Assembly (NCBI GenBank): GCA_029851945.1
Contig: JARKUZ010000021.1
Span: 1-22,165 of the forward strand
Length of the DNA: 22,165 bases
Direction of reading: 5' to 3'
From: Terrisporobacter sp.
GTDB lineage: Bacteria > Bacillota_A > Clostridia > Peptostreptococcales > Peptostreptococcaceae
Under the pieces are notes generated by a model that saw nothing but the letters and a program-made list of their open reading frames with translations, searched no databases and was not told the DNA's origin. The translations under genes were made by a program, and so were the position numbers. Every line of letters begins with the position of its first letter. Position 1 is the first letter of the stretch. Below, piece after piece: positions 6,958-14,222 of the stretch.

Positions 6958-7055
6958 TATTTTATATGTAAATAATAAATTAAAATAATTAGATTTAACT
7001 CCCTTTTACTTTATATATTAACAAATCAATTATTATCAAAGGAGAAAATAAAAAA

Positions 7056-7490
7056 ATGAAAAAAGATTTTTATACTTATATAGCCGTAGTATCTTTAGAA
7101 AAAGATGATTCACGTCCTGATGAATATTATGCAACATATGTCCCAAATTTCGGTGAAGTATATACAGATGGTGAAAACTTAGAAGAACTCTTAAAAAATT
7201 TAACTGACTGCTTAGAACTTGGAATATATGGAAGAGAAAAAGACAATGAAGATTTACCTCATCCAATAAATCCTATTGAATATAAAGATAAGTTAAAAGA
7301 TAATGAGTTTTTAATTTCTGTAAACGCAATAATGCCTAGAGTTAGAAAGGCTATTGATAATATATCTATAAAGAAAACTTTAACTATTCCACAATGGTTA
7401 AATATAGAAGCTATGAAACAAAATTTAAATTTTTCTCAAATACTACAAGATGCTTTAAAAAAAGAACTTGGAATAATAGAAAAATATTAA
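7056..7490 (+). CDS. HicB-like antitoxin-family protein, no HicA seen
   Basis: A 144-residue protein. The N-terminal half (about 5-85) has the HicB partial-RNase-H-like pattern: YYATYVPNFGEVYTDGENLEELLKN, followed by a helix and a proline-rich LPHPINPIEYKD segment. The C-terminal part (about 105-140), KTLTIPQWLNIEAMKQNLNFSQILQDALKK, looks like the ribbon-helix-helix DNA-binding domain of HicB (strand, then two helices). The ribosome binding site AAAGGAG is strong. HicB normally neutralises the HicA mRNA interferase encoded next to it, but neither flank encodes a HicA-like protein, so this is either an orphan antitoxin or a regulator of another promoter. Confidence 0.8.
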   Translation: MKKDFYTYIAVVSLEKDDSRPDEYYATYVPNFGEVYTDGENLEELLKNLTDCLELGIYGREKDNEDLPHPINPIEYKDKLKDNEFLISVNAIMPRVRKAIDNISIKKTLTIPQWLNIEAMKQNLNFSQILQDALKKELGIIEKY

Positions 7491-7551
7491 TATTTAAATA
7501 ATTTTTAAAAATATATTCACTATTTTTATTATACTTTTTTATAAGATTTAT

Positions 7552-7559
7552 GATATAAT
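7552..7559 (+). promoter_or_regulatory. Extended -10 promoter ahead of a candidate small RNA
   Basis: TGATATAAT starts at 7551 and holds the TGn extension plus consensus TATAAT (7554-7559). No strong -35 box is present. Transcription would start near 7566, well after the hicB-like stop codon at 7490. Confidence 0.45.
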
Positions 7560-7565
7560 ATTAAA

Positions 7566-7650
7566 TGTTCAATTTTAATACAGATACCTTTCTGTGTTAA
7601 GTTTGTTTTCTGTGTTAAGCTGGTAGGATTTTTTCCTACCAGCTTTTTAT
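7566..7650 (+). ncRNA. Candidate intergenic small RNA
   Basis: Between an extended -10 promoter and a strong plus-strand terminator (stem 7617-7628 / 7634-7645 followed by T) there are about 85 bases with no open reading frame of note. The segment holds two copies of TTTCTGTGTTAAG (7589-7601 and 7607-7619), the second running into the terminator stem. The T tract is only on the plus side, so the hairpin does not belong to the convergent minus-strand gene. It could instead simply terminate hicB-like read-through. Confidence 0.4.
7617..7650 (+). terminator. Intrinsic terminator, plus strand
   Basis: AAGCTGGTAGGA (7617-7628) pairs perfectly with TCCTACCAGCTT (7634-7645) over a T5 loop, followed by a T-rich tract. 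No T tract exists on the minus side. Confidence 0.85.
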
Positions 7651-7673
7651 TTTATTTTGATATATATAAAACT

Positions 7674-8468
7674 TTATCTTACTTTCGATTGTTTAATTGA
7701 TTCAATACAATAAGAAATTGTTTGAACTAGCCATATAATTATTACAATTACCATAGGAACAATTCCAAAATCCCACAAATCATATCCTATAATACAAACT
7801 ATCCAAAGTATAGCACATGTTATAGATACAGATTTATATGCTTTATAAGCACTTTTAAATATGCCTAATTTTATTGCTTCATCGCAACTATCTAACCATT
7901 TTTGAGCAAATTTTATATCATATACACTACCTTTTAATAAAGGATTAACTTCTTTTTCTAAGTTAACTATATTCTTTTGAATTAATGTAGAAGAAGTGAA
8001 ACATAGTATAAACCCTATAGAAAAGCAAAGAATTTTTATAATGCTATAACCTCCATCTACACTATCAAATGGTAATATCATAGCCCCTATTCCAAAGAAG
8101 AAAAATCCAAGAATTGTATTTATAGAATTAAGTAACATTATATAAGATAAGTTTTCTTCAATTTTGTCTATTGTATTGTCATCTTCATTGGTTTTGCTCC
8201 ATAAATCATATTCTTTTCGTGACTTGGTATATACAATTTGATTTACTATTATTACTAATATAGAAAGCACCATACTTGCAAATGGTGTAATTATTTCAAA
8301 TATACTTATTAATAAATTAGGAACCCTCTCACCAATAGTTTCTTTTAAGTATACAGACATAAAACCAAAAATCCCACCTAAAATTGCAGATGCCACTACT
8401 ATCAATACATAACTTTTAAAAGCTTTCTTATCTTCTCTTTTCATTTCCTCAACATGATTTTTATTCAC
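7674..8468 (-). CDS. DUF3169 family membrane protein
   Basis: A 264-residue integral membrane protein from a GTG at 8468. There are six hydrophobic segments in three pairs. The first pair is near residues 20-65. A cytoplasmic-looking TKSRKEYDLWSKTNEDDN stretch follows. The second pair is around NTILGFFFFGIGAMI and ILCFSIGFILCFTSS, and the last pair is near the C-terminus. Length, topology and the RKEYDLW-type segment fit DUF3169. The GTG overlaps the stop of the XRE gene by 8 bases and has AGGAGG 9 bases upstream; ATG codons upstream in frame lack a usable site. It is translationally coupled to the regulator. Function is unknown. Confidence 0.82.
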   Translation of the reverse strand: MNKNHVEEMKREDKKAFKSYVLIVVASAILGGIFGFMSVYLKETIGERVPNLLISIFEIITPFASMVLSILVIIVNQIVYTKSRKEYDLWSKTNEDDNTIDKIEENLSYIMLLNSINTILGFFFFGIGAMILPFDSVDGGYSIIKILCFSIGFILCFTSSTLIQKNIVNLEKEVNPLLKGSVYDIKFAQKWLDSCDEAIKLGIFKSAYKAYKSVSITCAILWIVCIIGYDLWDFGIVPMVIVIIIWLVQTISYCIESIKQSKVR

Positions 8469-8676
8469 TATCCTCATCCTCCTCATAACTAAAAATATCT
8501 TCAACACTTACGTTAAAAACCTTGGCTATTTTTAATGCTAAAGTTACTGATGGAGAATAGTCCCCTCGTTCAATTTGACTGATTGTTTGTCTAGATACTC
8601 CAACTAAACTCCCCATTTCAGTCTGATTTACATTAATCTTAGCCCGATATTCTTTTAGACGATTATTTAATGGCAT
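8461..8676 (-). CDS. XRE-family HTH transcriptional regulator
   Basis: A 71-residue regulator made of one Cro/CI helix-turn-helix domain. VNQTEMGSLVGVSRQTISQIE spans the recognition helix, and YSPSVTLALKIAKVFNVSVEDIF follows; the tail is acidic (EEDEDSE). The ATG at 8676 has AGGAGGG 5 bases upstream, while an in-frame extension to 8739 covers the promoter and is rejected. It is the first gene of an operon with the DUF3169 membrane protein. A 16-base palindrome overlaps the -35 box of its promoter, indicating autorepression. Confidence 0.93.
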   Translation of the reverse strand: MPLNNRLKEYRAKINVNQTEMGSLVGVSRQTISQIERGDYSPSVTLALKIAKVFNVSVEDIFSYEEDEDSE

Positions 8677-8698
8677 ATAATCCCTCCTGACTATTTTC

Positions 8699-8727
8699 AT
8701 TGTCATTACGACAACTATAGTTGTCAA
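8699..8727 (-). promoter_or_regulatory. Promoter and overlapping operator of the XRE-DUF3169 operon
   Basis: On the minus strand: -35 TTGACA (8722-8727), a 17-base spacer, and -10 GACAAT (8699-8704), 23 bases before the XRE start codon. The perfect palindrome GACAACTATAGTTGTC (8710-8725) overlaps most of the -35 box and part of the spacer. A dimeric repressor bound there would block RNA polymerase. Confidence 0.7.
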
Positions 8728-8743
8728 GGTATGATTCAATAAA

Positions 8744-8782
8744 ATAAAGCTAGGAGGAACGAATCGTTCCTCCTAGCTTTAT
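8744..8782 (-). terminator. Terminator-like palindrome, GGAACGAWTCRTTCC family, copy 1
   Basis: 8744-8762 and 8764-8782 are perfect 19-base reverse complements around one central base. Read on the minus strand the stem is followed by a T-rich tract. It would end the minus-strand run of small genes at 8788-9708. The core GGAACGAATCGTTCC recurs at three other places in the window. Confidence 0.75.
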
Positions 8783-8787
8783 ATAAA

Positions 8788-8880
8788 TTACTTTAATATT
8801 GGCCAGAAATCTTTATTAGCTTCCATCATGTCATCTAGTATAGCTTTTTCAGTATGAGCAGAATTATTGGTAGTTATCAT
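8788..8880 (-). CDS. 30-codon ORF, coupled, ending EANKDFWPILK
   Basis: The ATG at 8880 overlaps the TGA stop of the preceding membrane-protein gene (ATGA), so translation could be coupled. The encoded peptide is 30 residues; its second half, KAILDDMMEANKDFWPILK, closely resembles a frame at 9826-9963 ending KDILDDTMEANKDFWPTLK. Conservation of this ending at two sites argues that it is, or was, part of a real protein. This may be a translated small peptide or only the tail of a deleted larger gene. I do not recognise the parent family. Confidence 0.4.
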   Translation of the reverse strand: MITTNNSAHTEKAILDDMMEANKDFWPILK

Positions 8881-9170
8881 TTTATATTTATATAAATCAC
8901 TATAAAATTAGATATAAACAGTAATACTTGCACTATTATATTTGCAATATTATATAATTTTTCATTTTTTTCACTAGCAATCCAAAGTGTTAGTGTACTT
9001 AATATTGGACACAATAATAATACAATTGCCTTAGACATAGTTTCATTTGTATTAATTTTAATTAACATATCTGGGGGCAAATTTTTAAACATAAAAATAT
9101 TTAATAATACAGTCAATCCAATAAGAAGTAAGCTAACCTTTTTAAACCCCTTTTCTAGCGATAATCCCAA
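8877..9170 (-). CDS. Small membrane protein, DUF1648-like
   Basis: A 97-residue protein with three hydrophobic segments (about residues 11-28, 46-65 and 73-94). The stretch LPPDMLIKINTNETMSK after the first helix, followed by a second helix with LLCPILSTLTLW, resembles the DUF1648 pattern (LPxxIPxHFNxxG...). The start is TTG at 9170, 6 bases after AGAGGG; no ATG is available. It belongs to a loose run of minus-strand genes (9708 down to 8788) and its stop overlaps the start of the next small ORF. Function is unknown. Confidence 0.65.
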   Translation of the reverse strand: MGLSLEKGFKKVSLLLIGLTVLLNIFMFKNLPPDMLIKINTNETMSKAIVLLLCPILSTLTLWIASEKNEKLYNIANIIVQVLLFISNFIVIYINIK

Positions 9171-9280
9171 ATTTATCCCTCTCTTTCTTATTGTTTAAAT
9201 ATATAATAATTATAGACTTTAATTATATTGTACATTCAACTAAATTATTTTTCTACATACTAATCAATAATAAAATACCT

Positions 9281-9475
9281 CTAATTTTCTTTACTATCTA
9301 ATTTACTAAGTATTAATTGAGTACAGTAAACTATGGTAAATATTATAGTTGCAAACATCGATACATATATCCCAAGTTCTCCTAACATAGCGCTTAAAAT
9401 CATATTTACAACAAATAAACATACCAAAACTATACCTATAGTAATTAATAATGAATATAGTACTTTTTTATCCAA
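9281..9475 (-). CDS. Small two-helix membrane protein
   Basis: A 64-residue protein with two hydrophobic helices (about residues 7-27 and 35-56) and charged termini. The start is TTG at 9475, with a GGGGGAG ribosome binding site 5 bases upstream; this site lies in the 26-base gap after the stop of the preceding gene. The family is not recognised. Co-transcription with its neighbours is likely. Confidence 0.6.
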   Translation of the reverse strand: MDKKVLYSLLITIGIVLVCLFVVNMILSAMLGELGIYVSMFATIIFTIVYCTQLILSKLDSKEN

Positions 9476-9501
9476 ACTATCTCCCCCTCATCTCCTCTTT
9501 A

Positions 9502-9708
9502 CTATCCATCACCATAGTAATCAGCAAAGTATAAAATTCCTTTTTTTACTACTTTATAATTGCTAAGTATTCCTTGAGCCGCTTTTTCTACTGGTGGATT
9601 AGTTAACGTATAACATTTTGCTTTTTGCTTTTCTAAAAGCTCTTTGTCTATTTTGTTGTGAAATTCATCATCAACTATATCTGTTGTAATGGCTTCTATA
9701 AAATCCAT
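9502..9708 (-). CDS. Small soluble hypothetical protein
   Basis: A 68-residue protein without membrane segments. It begins MDFIEAITTDIVDDEFHNK and ends ILSNYKVVKKGILYFADYYG plus two residues. No family is recognised. The ATG at 9708 has no clear ribosome binding site, but a TATAAT lies only about 20 bases upstream (minus strand), so the mRNA would have a very short leader. It is probably the first gene of the 9708-8788 run. It may be a truncated or rearranged gene. Confidence 0.45.
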   Translation of the reverse strand: MDFIEAITTDIVDDEFHNKIDKELLEKQKAKCYTLTNPPVEKAAQGILSNYKVVKKGILYFADYYGDG

Positions 9709-9790
9709 CTACAATTTTTGCATACTTATATTATAGCTTAATATTAGTATCATATATAAAAAACAACAATTCTTTTAAACATATAAAGTA

Positions 9791-9820
9791 AAAAAAGGAA
9801 TGAAATACATTCCCTTTTTT
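9791..9820 (-). terminator. Intrinsic terminator after the remnant at 9826-9963
   Basis: AAAAAAGGAATG pairs with CATTCC(C)TTTTTT, with one bulged base and an AAATA loop. The minus strand has a clear T tract after the stem. It terminates nothing intact, since the gene upstream of it is decayed. Confidence 0.7.
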
Positions 9821-9825
9821 ATCTA

Positions 9826-9963
9826 TTATTTTAATGTTGGCCAAAAATCTTTATTAGCTTCCATTGTATCATCTAATATATCTTTTGCAATATTAGCATA
9901 GCATCTATCTTTAATTGCTCCAGTAATAATTACTAATTGTGATGATAATATAATTAAATATAA
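9826..9963 (-). pseudogene. Gene remnant ending EANKDFWPTLK
   Basis: An open minus-strand frame of 45 codons with no start codon. It ends YANIAKDILDDTMEANKDFW, then PTLK and a stop at 9826. Its last 20 or so residues match the small ORF at 8788-8880, and the DNA between (TCTTTATTAGCTTCCAT) is identical. A terminator follows directly. It is a truncated 3' gene end; the parent gene is not in the window. Confidence 0.6.
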
Positions 9964-9972
9964 ACTTTAGAT

Positions 9973-9997
9973 AAAGAGGAACGAATCGTTCCTCTTT
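9973..9997. terminator. Terminator-like palindrome, GGAACGAWTCRTTCC family, copy 2
   Basis: AAAGAGGAACGA (9973-9984) and TCGTTCCTCTTT (9986-9997) are perfect reverse complements around one base. A T-rich tract follows on the plus side. No intact gene reads into it from either side, so it is an orphan hairpin between a gene remnant and the promoter of the ACR3-like gene. Confidence 0.65.
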
Positions 9998-10039
9998 TAT
10001 TTTTCCATTTTTTATATTTTAATTCTTCTTAATAAACAG

Positions 10040-10068
10040 TTGCAATTGATAATAAATATCTATAAAAT
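10040..10068 (+). promoter_or_regulatory. Predicted promoter of the ACR3-like gene
   Basis: -35 TTGCAA (10040-10045), a 17-base spacer, and -10 TAAAAT (10063-10068), 24 bases before the start codon. No ArsR-type operator is evident. Confidence 0.45.
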
Positions 10069-10092
10069 TGTAAATATATAAGGAGGATTAAA

Positions 10093-11055
10093 ATGGACAA
10101 TATTAATAAATTTCAAAGTTTGATTATATTATTGATGGTTTTAATAGGAATAATACTCGGGCAAATAAATATTATACAAACCTATTCTGAATATTTAATT
10201 ATGCCTTCTTTGATAATAATGCTATTTTTAGTATTTATACAAATACCATTAAAAGATATTACAAAATCATTTAAAAATATAAAGTTTACATTAACAGCAA
10301 TACTTATAAATTTTGTATGGACACCTATTTTAATATTCTTTTTAGGGAAATTTTTCTTACAAAATAGTCCACAACTTTTAATTGGATTTATAATGCTTAT
10401 GGTAACACCTTGTACTGATTGGTACTTAATATTTACTGCTATAGCAAAAGGTAATGTTGCACTAGGAGCATCAATTTTACCACTTAACTTTATACTTCAA
10501 TTATTACTGCTTCCTGTTTATGTATTTTTAATTGGAGGCTCAAGTGTAAATATTGATATATTAAATCTTACACAAGGAATGGTTGTAAGCTTATTTATAC
10601 CTCTTTTATTAGCTACTATTTTTAGAAAAATTACAATTAATAAAAAAGGATTAAGTTATTTTGAAGAAAATATATCTCCAAAGGCTTGTGATTACCAAGG
10701 TTATTTTTTAAATTTAGCAATAATTTCAATGTTTGCATCTCAAGGTAAAATATTACTTAAAAATCCTCAAGTACTTTTGCAGCTTTTACTACCAGTACTA
10801 TTATTTTTTATAATTAACTTAGTTATTGGACAAGTTGTTGGTAGAAAAATAAAATTAAGTAAAGAGGATAATGTTGCTTTAAGCTTAACTACTTTAGCTA
10901 GAAACTCTCCTATAGCGCTTGCAATAGCAGTTTCAGCTTTTCCTAATGAGCCTTTAATATCATTAGCGCTTATAATAGGACCTTTAATAGAATTACCTGT
11001 GTTGTTTTTAGTATCTAAAATATTATTAAATATTGATTATGCTAAACAAACATAA
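10093..11055 (+). CDS. ACR3 / bile acid:sodium symporter superfamily permease
   Basis: A 320-residue membrane transporter with about ten hydrophobic segments, of the SBF superfamily, closest to arsenite exporter ACR3. The cysteine of the TM4 motif is present in VTPCTDWY (Cys107), and the glutamate of TM9 in GPLIELPVL (Glu300). Both positions are known to matter in ACR3 arsenite permeases. ARNSPIALAIAVSAF (about 269-283) is also typical. Arsenite or a related anion is therefore the best substrate guess, but no arsR or arsC lies nearby, so an organic anion cannot be excluded. The ribosome binding site is AAGGAGG. Single gene with its own promoter and terminator. A fragment of a second copy lies at 16241-16315. 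Confidence 0.85.
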   Translation: MDNINKFQSLIILLMVLIGIILGQINIIQTYSEYLIMPSLIIMLFLVFIQIPLKDITKSFKNIKFTLTAILINFVWTPILIFFLGKFFLQNSPQLLIGFIMLMVTPCTDWYLIFTAIAKGNVALGASILPLNFILQLLLLPVYVFLIGGSSVNIDILNLTQGMVVSLFIPLLLATIFRKITINKKGLSYFEENISPKACDYQGYFLNLAIISMFASQGKILLKNPQVLLQLLLPVLLFFIINLVIGQVVGRKIKLSKEDNVALSLTTLARNSPIALAIAVSAFPNEPLISLALIIGPLIELPVLFLVSKILLNIDYAKQT

Positions 11056-11060
11056 TATAA

Positions 11061-11118
11061 AAATAACTGTACCTTATTTATTTAAACACTTTAAAATCTC
11101 AGGTACAGTTATTTATTA
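11061..11118. terminator. Terminator after the ACR3-like gene
   Basis: AAATAACTGTACCT (11061-11074) and AGGTACAGTTATTT (11101-11114) form a perfect 14-base stem with a 26-base loop. T-rich sequence flanks both arms. Confidence 0.6.
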
Positions 11119-11244
11119 AATTTTATATTATAATTTATAATAATAAAATTTACTTCATATTATATAATAGTTTTATAGTTTCTTTAATTAATATATTAAC
11201 TATTCAAATAGTTATATAGGCAAGCATAAATATACACTTTTTAG

Positions 11245-13344
11245 CTAAATTTTTGCTATCTTCTTAACTTTTTCAAGAGAAAACTTATATATTATAAACA
11301 TAAATAATATTACTAGTAAAATTATTCCTAACCCTACAACAAGAGCTAAAAACTCTCCTTGTGATATATTTCCTCCACTATTTCCGTAGAATATAGTAAG
11401 ATATATCATATATGTAAAAATACTTCCTATAACTGTTGGATATATAAATACCTTAGCTAACTGCTTTTTAATATTTTTTTCAATATATTTTTTGTTTGCT
11501 CCAAGCTTTTTAATATCTGAAAATAGCTGTTTATTATCAAGTCCAATAGTTACTGCTCTAGTATAGGCTATTATTGCAGTTGATGCTAAACATATTATTG
11601 ATATATAAATGAATAACATAATAAACACAGCCATATTCTTAAGTAAATCTTGTTTATCTAAAGGTTTAAACATAGGATAATACTTCCACTCATTAAAAAG
11701 TTGATTATTATCTGGAAAAAGTTCTAACTTGATATCATAATCATACTCTTCTCCCTTTTTTTGTGCTAACATTTTTTCATACTCATCAAAAGAATTTAAT
11801 ACTGCCACATCTTTTGAACTTCTATTTATAATTTCTTCTTTTAAAGCTTTAGCAAATTCATAAGTTTCATTAGGATTTATAACATTAAATAACACAAACT
11901 TCTCGTATTGTTCTTTTGGTAATCCTTTTGAAAGTCTTAAATAATCTTCATCTGATATTACATACTTTGCTTGGTGTTCTTTTTTAAAAGGCCTAAAAGA
12001 AACTGTTCCTGCAAATTTTATTTTCTCAGATTCTTCTGTTACTGGATGAGTTATTGTATCTAAATCATTAAATTTTGACCAAATAATTTCAGATTCTCCC
12101 TCAGCTATAACTTTATAATACTCACCTTTAGCAACATCTATATTTTGTCCTGATACTTTATTAAAATCACTTTCTTTGAAAAACTCATTATATTGCATTT
12201 TTTTTATATACTCATCTATAAGCATATTGTTTTCATCATAATCTCTATAATATCCATTTGTAATAAGTGAAATAGAATCTACTTCATAGTAATCTGTTAT
12301 AGAAACATTATGATCCTTAGAAAGAGAATATATGTCTTCTTTATTTATTTGATTTTCATTTCCTTTGTAATAAAAAGCATAATCTATTGGATTGTTTTTT
12401 ATATCTACTAAAATACTAGTTATCGCTGTAGGTGTATAAAATGCTGCAAACAATCCTCCTGCAATTAAAAATGTTATTACACACATATTCCTAACTGTCT
12501 GTTTCCCTGAAAATCTCATCATATTTGTTGATATAATATTTTTATAATATTTTCTTGGATTTTTCCCTTTTTTGCTATAAATTATTGCATGGGCTAATAC
12601 CATATAAAGACCTACAAATGATAATAAATATACCACATTCCATATAGATGGCATATGATATCCTATTGCTTCTACTATTATATTTGGAACACCATATCCT
12701 AAAAACAATCCACTTATAACTAATATCCAGCCAACTACACCAGTCCAAGGTTTAATATCTTTTACAACTTCAGACTTTCTTTGTTCATAGATAATATCCA
12801 TAATATTGCTTCTTTTTATAAACTTAGCACCATTTATAAATATACATAATGTTACAAAAATACAAAACCCAACTCCAAATATAAGTCCTGTAGCTCCAAA
12901 TTGATATGTCATTTCTTTTGTATCTATAATAAATATCTGAAAAACTTTCCATATTATATAAGAAACAGGAATACTAAGAACCACCCCAACTATTAAACAT
13001 ATAGGAATAATTAATATAAGTTCTTTTAATAAAACTTTTTTAAGCTTTGACTTTCTTTCTCCTAATGCCATTAATATTCCAAACTCACGACTTTTATATT
13101 TATAGAATAAAGAAGATGCATAAGTTGTAAATACAGCACATCCAATGATTGCTATGGAAAATATCATATAACCTTGTTTTCTACTATCTCCTCCTGATGG
13201 TAAGATGTTCATTACTGTTGGGCTAAAAAACATTAATGCATATGAAGTAACTAATAAAACCGATAAAGTTATACAAAAAGCAAGCATATAATAATTTTTT
13301 ATGCTATTTTTTCTAAGCTTTGATATAACATTATTCATTGTCAC
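11245..13344 (-). CDS. BceB-like ABC transporter permease (FtsX family)
   Basis: The membrane subunit of a Bce-type ABC transporter, which removes antimicrobial peptides such as bacitracin or lantibiotics from their targets and senses them. It is about 699 residues. Ten membrane segments are visible: seven before about residue 310, then a large extracellular domain (about 315-580), then three at the C-terminus. This is the BceB hallmark. REFGILMALGERKSKLKKVLLKE is the cytoplasmic FtsX coupling segment. The start is probably GTG at 13344, 8 bases after AGGAGG; ATG at 13338 is the alternative. Either overlaps the end of the ATPase gene, so the two are translationally coupled. No clear terminator follows closely. 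Confidence 0.92.
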   Translation of the reverse strand: MTMNNVISKLRKNSIKNYYMLAFCITLSVLLVTSYALMFFSPTVMNILPSGGDSRKQGYMIFSIAIIGCAVFTTYASSLFYKYKSREFGILMALGERKSKLKKVLLKELILIIPICLIVGVVLSIPVSYIIWKVFQIFIIDTKEMTYQFGATGLIFGVGFCIFVTLCIFINGAKFIKRSNIMDIIYEQRKSEVVKDIKPWTGVVGWILVISGLFLGYGVPNIIVEAIGYHMPSIWNVVYLLSFVGLYMVLAHAIIYSKKGKNPRKYYKNIISTNMMRFSGKQTVRNMCVITFLIAGGLFAAFYTPTAITSILVDIKNNPIDYAFYYKGNENQINKEDIYSLSKDHNVSITDYYEVDSISLITNGYYRDYDENNMLIDEYIKKMQYNEFFKESDFNKVSGQNIDVAKGEYYKVIAEGESEIIWSKFNDLDTITHPVTEESEKIKFAGTVSFRPFKKEHQAKYVISDEDYLRLSKGLPKEQYEKFVLFNVINPNETYEFAKALKEEIINRSSKDVAVLNSFDEYEKMLAQKKGEEYDYDIKLELFPDNNQLFNEWKYYPMFKPLDKQDLLKNMAVFIMLFIYISIICLASTAIIAYTRAVTIGLDNKQLFSDIKKLGANKKYIEKNIKKQLAKVFIYPTVIGSIFTYMIYLTIFYGNSGGNISQGEFLALVVGLGIILLVILFMFIIYKFSLEKVKKIAKI

Positions 13345-14086
13345 TATCATCACCTCCTAGTTTTTTAAGTGTATCTAGGAGTCTATCCATAAATTCAATT
13401 CTATTTGTAGTTTTAGTAAGCTCTGTATATACTTCACCATCTTTAAGAACTATAACTCTATCACAAAATGATGCTGCAAAACTATCGTGAGTTACCATAA
13501 ATACAGTTGCATCTAATTCTTTTTTTGCTTGAACAAACGAATCTATAACAGCTCTACACGATTTACTATCTAAGTTTCCAGTTGGTTCATCTGCTAAAAT
13601 AATATATGGTTTATTAATAAGAGCTCTTGCAACAGCACTACGTTGTTTTTCTCCTCCTGATATTTCTGCTGGATATTTATTTTTAATGTGTGAAATACCA
13701 AAAGTATCACAAAGCTTATTTGCTAGTACTTCCATCTTAGTAACATCTTTATCTGCTATAATTTGTGGTAAACAAATATTTTCTATTACACTCAATCCAT
13801 CTAATAACATAAAATCCTGAAAAACAAATCCTAACTTTTGATTTCTTATATCTGCTAAACTTTCTTCATTTAATCCTGATATATTTTCTCCCCCAAGTAA
13901 TATTTCACCTTTTTCAAAAGGCACAAAGCAAGAAATACAATTTAAAAGTGTAGTTTTTCCACTTCCTGATGGCCCCATAACGGCTACAAACTCTCCTTTT
14001 TTCACATCAAAAGATATATTTTTTAATACATCATAATTTACATTTCCTGTTTTATAACTTTTATATAAATTCTTAACTTTAAGCAT
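13331..14086 (-). CDS. BceA-like ABC transporter ATP-binding protein
   Basis: A 251-residue ATPase. The motifs are all intact: Walker A GPSGSGKTT (38-46), Q-loop VFQDF (Gln90), signature ISGGEKQR (142-149), Walker B IILADE (162-167), and H-loop VTHD (His200). This is the MacB/LolD/BceA subgroup that pairs with FtsX-type permeases. The ATG at 14086 follows AGGAGGG; an in-frame extension to 14137 crosses the promoter and is rejected. It is the first gene of an operon with the permease. It is transcribed divergently from the response regulator and kinase, the usual arrangement for a transporter controlled by its own two-component system. Confidence 0.95.
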   Translation of the reverse strand: MLKVKNLYKSYKTGNVNYDVLKNISFDVKKGEFVAVMGPSGSGKTTLLNCISCFVPFEKGEILLGGENISGLNEESLADIRNQKLGFVFQDFMLLDGLSVIENICLPQIIADKDVTKMEVLANKLCDTFGISHIKNKYPAEISGGEKQRSAVARALINKPYIILADEPTGNLDSKSCRAVIDSFVQAKKELDATVFMVTHDSFAASFCDRVIVLKDGEVYTELTKTTNRIEFMDRLLDTLKKLGGDDSDNE

Positions 14087-14104
14087 ACTGTTCCCTCCTA
14101 ATAT

Positions 14105-14133
14105 TTTATAATTTAATTGTATATTTTTGTTAA
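14105..14133 (-). promoter_or_regulatory. Predicted promoter of the ABC transporter operon
   Basis: On the minus strand: -35 TTAACA (14128-14133), a 17-base spacer, and -10 TATAAA (14105-14110), 19 bases before the start codon of the ATPase gene. Confidence 0.5.
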
Positions 14134-14147
14134 GCAATTAAAAACTG

Positions 14148-14198
14148 TACCAAATGTAATCTTTTGCAGTGATATTGTAATTTTTGGTATGCTATAAT
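14148..14198 (+). promoter_or_regulatory. Divergent control region and extended -10 promoter of the regulator-kinase operon
   Basis: An extended -10 element TGCTATAAT (14190-14198) lies 25 bases before the response regulator start, with no good -35 box. Just upstream, TACCAAA (14148-14154) and TTTGGTA (14183-14189) form an inverted repeat 28 bases apart. This is a candidate binding region for the LytTR regulator between the two divergent operons. Confidence 0.45.
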
Positions 14199-14222
14199 AA
14201 AAAAATAGGGGGGATAATTTTT

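Noticed and set aside
7036..7266. Minus-strand 76-codon frame opposite the hicB-like gene
   Set aside because: It is a shadow of the plus-strand gene, with His/Leu/Phe-rich composition and no ribosome binding site.
6840..7673. A HicA toxin gene next to the HicB-like gene
   Set aside because: Both flanks were read in all frames and hold no 60-80 codon frame with HicA features such as a GSH(H)-type motif.
9333..9566. Plus-strand frame across 9333-9566
   Set aside because: It covers two minus-strand genes with better start signals and has no plausible protein character.
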